A stretch of 22,615 nucleotides of DNA from a virus, in IMG/VR virus record IMGVR_UViG_3300009182_003652, positions 1 through 22,615 of that record. The stretch is one strand, 5' to 3'. The position numbers and the translations under genes are program-made. The first letter of the stretch is position 1; each line of letters begins with the position of its first letter. Positions 21,901-22,615 of this stretch are shown one piece after another. The notes beneath the pieces were generated by a model, which was not told where the DNA came from, ran no database searches, and saw only the letters and a list, made by a program, of their open reading frames with translations.

Positions 21901-22615
21901 CAGAAGGGTCCCAGGTAGGTAATTTTGAAAAATCTACATAGGACGTGGTTGTGGATGAAGTTTTATAAACCACTGTACTGCTAGTAATATAAGTGGAAGA
22001 AGAAATTAAAACTGTGGAGCTAGATCTAGTAATATCAAAACTCCCTGGGCCAGCATAGTGCCAATTTCCACCATTTTGAGTGCTATAAAACACATGGCTG
22101 GAATTGTCGGCGATCATATCTTGACTGAGTTGAATGCCTGTACCCAATGTATCTACACTCTCAACGACATTCGTGTTAATAAAGGCATTAGTAGAAGATG
22201 TAGCAATACCAACCACTACACCGACATCGTCCTGCCCAAGACCTTTTACGGTTCTAGGAATTTTTTGATATATAGTTTCTACATACTGATTAGTTCCATC
22301 CGAATACATCGTAGTTTCATAATCATACGCAGGAATAGTGGGTATATTATCAGACTCTTTATAATGCGACCCTTGGAAACGCATCCTAAAAAATTGAAAT
22401 GTGCCTGTAGTTCCTTGCTGAACAAAATGACCAGGAATTTCACCAGTGTTCAACGGTGTTGTACCGTCGTTACCACCATAGCCCTCCCACAAATCAGTAT
22501 ACATGGAATAGATAGTTGGATATGGCAAAACTCCAAATGTAATGGGAGAATAAACTGCTGATCCTTCACCAAACGTCAAAACACCATTAGTACCAATGTA
22601 TACCTTAGTAAATAT
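9977..22615 (-). CDS. Giant virion structural protein with FG-GAP beta-propeller, 5' end outside window
   Basis: The frame is open from the right edge to the stop at 9977: 4212 residues with no stop. Upstream codons before the in-frame TTG at 22579 are also open (IFTKVYIGTNGV), so the true start lies beyond 22615. It is probably a huge tail, fibre or baseplate protein. Blocks in order: NGVLTFGEGSAVY (about 22600-22545); PEYITINRASNDKNPWSRYNRW (about 21260-21340); GHDGSIMPAFGDYRDD (about 19680-19735); GPAETAWRRSSSWPFALQ (about 19040-19100); two WxxxxxY-type carbohydrate-binding-like units (18280-18475, 17508-17630); seven FG-GAP repeats (15221-16425); LWWDVSTAKFIWYEQ (about 14885-14940); NEVKPYHTKVRQF (about 13380-13425); MPGNDLGQLMSGV (about 12765-12810); beta-sandwich-like modules (10000-12900); and GERIEFFKNIDNVLSQLRR (about 10850-10910). 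I associate many of these blocks with giant proteins of marine T4-like phages. No catalytic motif was recognised. Confidence 0.9.
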   Translation of the reverse strand: MFTKVYIGTNGVLTFGEGSAVYSPITFGVLPYPTIYSMYTDLWEGYGGNDGTTPLNTGEIPGHFVQQGTTGTFQFFRMRFQGSHYKESDNIPTIPAYDYETTMYSDGTNQYVETIYQKIPRTVKGLGQDDVGVVVGIATSSTNAFINTNVVESVDTLGTGIQLSQDMIADNSSHVFYSTQNGGNWHYAGPGSFDITRSSSTVLISSSTYITSSTVVYKTSSTTTSYVDFSKLPTWDPSDSYIQESSSLRQTYQLEPALVTYNINGDAQSVTTIDDLSNEISLKGGYTDNFDRLFSSSVYPFYPQIDLDKFINYEQYFWLPSGSFLIDIDQSYLNVDEKIVGKQSATVTVNGTDVTLLNGMLVTFSGVQVDAKYQYNEFFVEGTGTSIVLVPINSLYTPEKFAAPITDLYDSNTYGYDFLGYDEINATEALIPEYITINRASNDKNPWSRYNRWVSKEVIVTSSMLNNKDVIIPISNRAVRPIIEFNPNIQLYNFGSTATDPVDLIDNRITDAFGIINGVEGSPISSNTTTLTSIIIDGVTVSYRNRIIFAADEDPLVRNTIFEVFFINSKVALVPAGTVAAGTSVLIKSGNQYAGTTWWFNGNQWVYGQQHTVLNEGPLFDLFDSNGISYSDQTSHLTNFAGNKIFGYSISDSDTITDTVLGLKLKYLNNNVKSSILFENYFSKGVINAVNNVNAAVTINASQTYFKINGNLSNVWQPLISPTIEKVINSNYYNIPLGLANNPLNSNLDLLVHGDLQDQKNKQGTRLISNHNPISFAMMFIGKREHSVIDAITKCSEEYNYFKLSLINGISQTSSNLHASSALDAVLETLNSGKTSRDPFYLSDMLGHGQNKTILNYTVKNTNIVSYALPIEFTLEVPSNTSILVYINNIQLTSAIDYTFDSIDPFVNILKPLAVGDQISINYYQDTKKSYIPPTPTKLGLYPSVVPSKFLDGTYITPTMVIQGHDGSIMPAFGDYRDDIVLEYELRIFNNLKVKYRKELFDIHSVDPGFYRDSLQISKYSFSEITSILEKDFIKWAINYGVDYTTNNTYDQNNSFTWNYPTIGSWRSIFKYYYDTDRPHTNPWEMLGLAQKPEWWDAQYGSAPYTSGNSILWSDLAQGKIAVTANGVVIDKFYARPNLLDIIPVDTFGNLLSPMDIGILPFPDTFGSHSWAVGNQGPAETAWRRSSSWPFALQKLLALTQPSSYSSLMYDPANMMLNQIDQWVYSNNNGQTFLRIADLPIHGDFGVPLNSGFSVFVSEIGQQRDVDYILKLRNDLKYVNFNLFYKVGGFLSKNTTQFFIDAYEPTTNSIGALLPNIDYSSILNVSNPINSIGISGIIIQRIGNDSFVVRGYDRDNPYFTYYPATRNSATPVTTIGGVSSDYVNWVPGYTSASSLSTLDTISAASTPANTFYQKDQIVQYGSSFYRVAVSHRAGPIFDSTLFSKLTSLPTSGGVSVQLVASFNTNAIRIPYGTTFSRVQDVYDLILGYGTWLVDQGFVFNQFNNDLGQVVDWNLSANEFLFWTTQNWVNNSILTVSPFADQFTYQFNKSIVDNIFNSFYDYSLTKADGTPFDKKNLFITRQNGVFTVATINTDDGIYFARLNSIQKEHGIIFKNVTTFGDIVYDVQTGNRQKRIKMVGFRTAKWNGEFSSPGFVYDAASVTDWAPNASYLASSIVRYNNFYYSARTNIDRSKVFDFTKWKQLIKKPIAGLLPNFDYKINQFNDFYSLDIDNFDIGQQKSAQNLIGYLPRVYLNNVIPNTISQYKFYQGYIRDKGTKNAILKLSKARSQNLKNNIQIYENWAMRVGQYGNFTSVQEFEFPLIEGSFIENPQIITFEKPVSETTFTPVQYIDPGKFTISPKMGSIPRIHTTNLNNAFKFIHAGYVRLDDVDATAYNQTSLLDIANSKNLLEGTTIWLGFKPNGDWDVLRYKLLSADIVDAVSDTIYHNVTISTSNPHNLIAGQIVSIVGINSLLDGVYTVESIVSSTQFVIVNSNSFASSAYFTFPGFLFTFESLRFPKFDNIPSDDILYQYSLGTRLWIDSENGTGNDGWAVYKKVNNFFSNIIYGNHSLSDGHGVSISLRKNSDILVVGSPLYKNTSDGTSGAIVVYKNSTLEEIAFYAMPNTSGNNKLGTVVFYDDVQYPNKNSPFGLVFAGAPGAYDNKGMLQIISIDLTYQSTVINTLTNNVSSGTFGSSIFVQRNTSTKQMLVGAPAINKVYSYIVTATANSLLISPATTVTSIVSLDANAQWGYSIVGSDNANYLAVSAPFNGPQNSGTVSIIRGTTIIQTLYSPFGNTGNFGQAMTMSGDGSYLAISAPNAVNINTSFGAVAIYNNTYTGGIYTLTQVLTNLIPNGKMYFGMALDINTLSNALVVTAMGTNTTVITIFDNLTTFDFNSTRFIESEDYSGTAYLYNRKNKNFKFSQEINEFAESVSSLTNFGTSVAIDNDIILVGAPAVSNQNTGSVYKFSKIDKSIDGWKTDRIQDDLLLPNSVKQIRLIDTVSDEIINYFDFVDPLKGKILGVAEEELTYITSADPAIYSLGGEGVNVNPNTSWIDQQIGKLWWDVSTAKFIWYEQGELEYRKNNWGKLFPGASIDVYEWVGSSLLPSEWSAIADTPSGMTQGISGQPKYVDNSAISIKQVYDNVVGSLSNIYYYWVKNKVTVPDVKNRKISAFSVASYIANPTSSGIQHVAFISTSSLIIANASVKLRSDEISLNFTIDNSNNKTLNHVEWQLVKEGLGKIPPIIEKKLFDSLIGNDSLGNTVPDPKLSNRAKFGIDIRPQQTLFDDRSKALRNIVDFANSVLIKNQTTGNRSFQRLSDQELPPQPTTSSWVVVEDSTALIEITDLQITTATVISDSNGNGGWAVYQNSNGIWNKIRTQSYNTLLYWRYVDWASDDFEIYKKLSHIIDTVYQLNQLTVLGGQYVKIKNRGDGNYIIVTPAASGTVGTFNANYNVIYVQNGTIQLNNNLWDLSYGWDNSQAYSQSLFDQTPNIEISNILHALKNDLFINELSENWNLLVFKAVKYVFSEQKFVNWAFKTSLIDVVNYAGTLTQPPVYKLQDAAYYENFVNEVKPYHTKVRQFTTEFENFEAPNTTITDFDYPVIFNSTSQQYVFAPIPLSNFTFPECYNTSSGIVTTASYTADIKLITVPWRETSSRILFDRISARDQLGNLTVVDNFLGKPGETLFQLSWLAQADKSKIQVQINGVLVFNSMYTITYTTERYQSYNKKYSYLKLLKLETTQPFNLTVIYQKSTELMSAAERIQNFYAPSDAMPGNDLGQLMSGVVDPRKIIGGQYEGTGFSNVNSGQLADTILNPSTSDYPSWGGGRLINALGIDNTDNIIDGSFGFVSTATGQSLEEFVPGLSVDSLAIDVYTKSAYQTPTIFNGSNRVYSSTLTQTFNLSVMPPTVASIVVTINNNLLTYVTSTTFTTSTQFNINWTNKTLTVPPQKTGGILGYSIIGVGDADYSGLGIIDTQSFPVIVTTTVGATTIIGMVNYNEVGGAYVTVDGLPISNTVYPNVPGQPIFYSLNTASIRDSRVSVLVYNLPTGSHLIQSWFFNSTNPKFNKLTEQVYSTGSAQLGTYNQNGYANSISLTNMPANLGPFSSQIILELIPNQGNPIRLRPPYVTYYTVTTTNVALASYPIVSSTSSFAVTGNASNIQVYLNGLPLSYTLDYTISNNSVTLTSQPASSGNTPVVGSKVAIETFYYNNISNAVSNTNGIVPYDYDFMVTTDGSSLLLTPNYSYLTSATLKITTFAIQDSLGMVSQRFVGSPLRTYKLSYPVLNSNYLWVEADTTSTGLISLVNNIDYQMLGDNLTVLISDAINLTNEDTVFIMSFADPSRSAKTLGYRISKDFLGKTSFTRLSNDDSTYLTSPLTPASNSIYVADGSILSQPDSDRNIPGVVLIAGERIEFFKNIDNVLSQLRRATGGTAPAAHLDIGTIVLDQGANQTINVLPATPYSDTVLVQNTFTSAALENTYIISTTTVYNWVNPKTSATIQCDGIKLMTTKSTLPNDSYIGTEIYQARSYSISSASIDAKDQIEVYYGGRLLKKDQSFYHDTTVSYDGILQTQIKGVVPTALSLSTATIYLGDAYICQDTNEIWVCTDNNQYNIQAVPSFVYSGMKRLLPDFLINTGTQQLILNTATVKISTGTQLTIVKRQVGSSWNDVISINASTSLLDSTSTVANFLKSGPAVLPSHYFYGSNSTEVKSRGGLI
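10000..12900 (-). repeat. C-terminal series of beta-sandwich-like modules in the giant protein
   Basis: Several segments share the pattern 'hydrophobic strand, short linker, (V/I)xVxxNxxxL, then YT/YxxSxxxVTL': IQVQINGVLVFNSMYTITYT, IVVTINNNLLTYVTSTTF, IQVYLNGLPLSYTLDYTI and IEVYYGGRLLKKDQSFYHD. A related copy (ILVYINNIQLTSAIDYTF, about 19900-19960) lies far upstream. Divergence is high and boundaries are approximate. They probably build an extended arm. Confidence 0.5.
11090..11117 (-). other. 9-bp perfect hairpin within the giant gene
   Basis: TTTTGCCGA (11090-11098) and TCGGCAAAA (11109-11117) are exact reverse complements with a ten-base loop. The coding strand there encodes SFADPSRSAKT. 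No adjoining U-run makes a clear terminator. It could be chance; it is listed because similar, longer stems occur elsewhere in this gene. Confidence 0.4.
15221..16425 (-). repeat. Seven FG-GAP-type repeats forming a predicted beta-propeller
   Basis: About 400 residues contain seven units of the form FGxSVAIxxDxxxLxVGAP followed by a GTVxxY strand. Clear cores, N to C: GVSISLRKNSDILVVGSP; a second with FGLVFAGAPGAYDNKG; FGSSIFVQRNTSTKQMLVGAP (inexact spacing); GYSIVGSDNANYLAVSAP; FGQAMTMSGDGSYLAISAP; FGMALDINTLSNALVVTAM (degenerate); FGTSVAIDNDIILVGAP. This matches the FG-GAP_2 style rather than integrin alpha repeats, because the calcium loop DxDxDG is absent. Seven units fit one closed propeller, a common ligand-binding fold. 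It is an uninterrupted part of the giant reading frame. Confidence 0.78.
16852..16883 (-). other. 12-bp perfect hairpin within the giant gene
   Basis: CACCATTTGGTT (16852-16863) and AACCAAATGGTG (16872-16883) are exact reverse complements with an eight-base loop. The region encodes TTIWLGFKPNG. A second, AT-only 10-bp stem with a five-base loop lies close by at 16985-17009. No U-run follows, so termination is unlikely. Confidence 0.5.
17508..17630 (-). other. Carbohydrate-binding-like module, second copy, in the giant protein
   Basis: The pattern is WAPNASYLASSIVRYNNFYY, then SARTNIDRSKVFDFTKWKQL. A leading Trp, the spaced SIVRYNNFYYSA core and a closing FDFTKW match the short aromatic-rich layout of chitin-binding (CBM5/12-like) and similar phage-fibre modules of about 40 residues. 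Sugar binding is inferred from layout only. Confidence 0.5.
18280..18475 (-). other. Carbohydrate-binding-like module, first copy, in the giant protein
   Basis: This unit begins at WVPGYTSASSL and, after a longer insertion, continues with FYQKDQIVQYGSSFYRVAVS and ends FDSTLFSKL. The QIVQYGSSFYRVAVSH core corresponds to SIVRYNNFYYSARTN of the second copy, about 650 bases further along the gene. The insertion makes this copy less certain. Confidence 0.42.
19755..19802 (-). other. Two tandem hairpins within the giant gene
   Basis: GTACCATCTAAA and TTTAGATGGTAC (19755-19780) pair over 12 positions around a two-base centre. Three bases on, ACTGGGGT and ACCCCAGT (19784-19802) form a perfect 8-bp stem with the three-base loop ATA. 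In the mRNA the GC-rich stem comes first. The encoded peptide is KLGLYPSVVPSKFLDGTY, just before the conserved GHDGSIMPAFGDYRDD block. Confidence 0.58.
22380..22615 (-). other. Adhesin-like N-terminal block of the giant protein (partial)
   Basis: The visible N-terminal end reads VYIGTNGVLTFGEGSAVY, then PYPTIYSMYTDLWEGYGG, with a later FFRMRFQGSHY. The order 'strand-(T/S)NGxLTFG-...-P.I.....D.w.G' resembles the start of NIDO-like extracellular domains and other beta-sandwich adhesins. It is cut by the window edge, so only a resemblance can be claimed. Confidence 0.35.

Noticed and set aside
22577-22579. TTG as the true start of the giant protein
   Set aside because: The frame continues open and protein-like to the window edge, within the same adhesin-like motif, so TTG is only the first start-like codon inside the window.

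Overview
The window looks like part of the genome of a tailed phage, most likely a T4-related myovirus of an AT-rich, probably aquatic Gram-negative host. The evidence is: a T4 RNase H/FEN-type 5'-3' exonuclease; a phage-style thymidylate synthase; tightly packed, overlapping small genes; a T4-type late promoter octamer (TATAAATA) in front of a structural gene; and a very large virion protein built from motif blocks that I associate with giant structural proteins of marine T4-like phages. No capsid, terminase or polymerase gene is visible, so the phage group and the host are inferred, not shown.

Left part, 1-7286, + strand: twelve compact genes, most touching or overlapping. In order they are a conserved unknown, the exonuclease, four small unknowns, a MoxR-type AAA+ ATPase, a metallopeptidase/VWA-domain protein, three more unknowns and thymidylate synthase. 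The MoxR gene and its VWA partner each have their own textbook sigma-70 promoter (TTGACA, 17-base spacer, TATAAT with a TG extension). The first promoter has a dyad-symmetric element lying on its predicted start site. These two genes are therefore probably transcribed by host RNA polymerase, apart from the rest of the block.

Right part, 7283-22615, - strand: four virion genes. The first in transcription order is an enormous gene (9977 to beyond the right edge, at least 4212 residues) with a predicted seven-bladed FG-GAP beta-propeller in its middle. Next come a 213-residue structural protein behind a late promoter motif, then two adjacent fibre-like proteins with related N-terminal domains and unrelated C-termini. 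The two gene blocks converge: the stop codons of thymidylate synthase and of the last fibre gene overlap inside one 8-bp palindrome, and a terminator-like hairpin for the + strand lies inside the 3' end of the opposing gene.

No tRNA, rRNA, CRISPR array, insertion sequence or integrase was seen, and there is no gene-free stretch over 300 bases. The longest gaps are the roughly 70-base promoter regions before the MoxR and VWA genes. Several unusually long perfect hairpins lie inside coding sequence (6142-6171, 11090-11117, 16852-16883, 19755-19802) and are not explained by the genes themselves.
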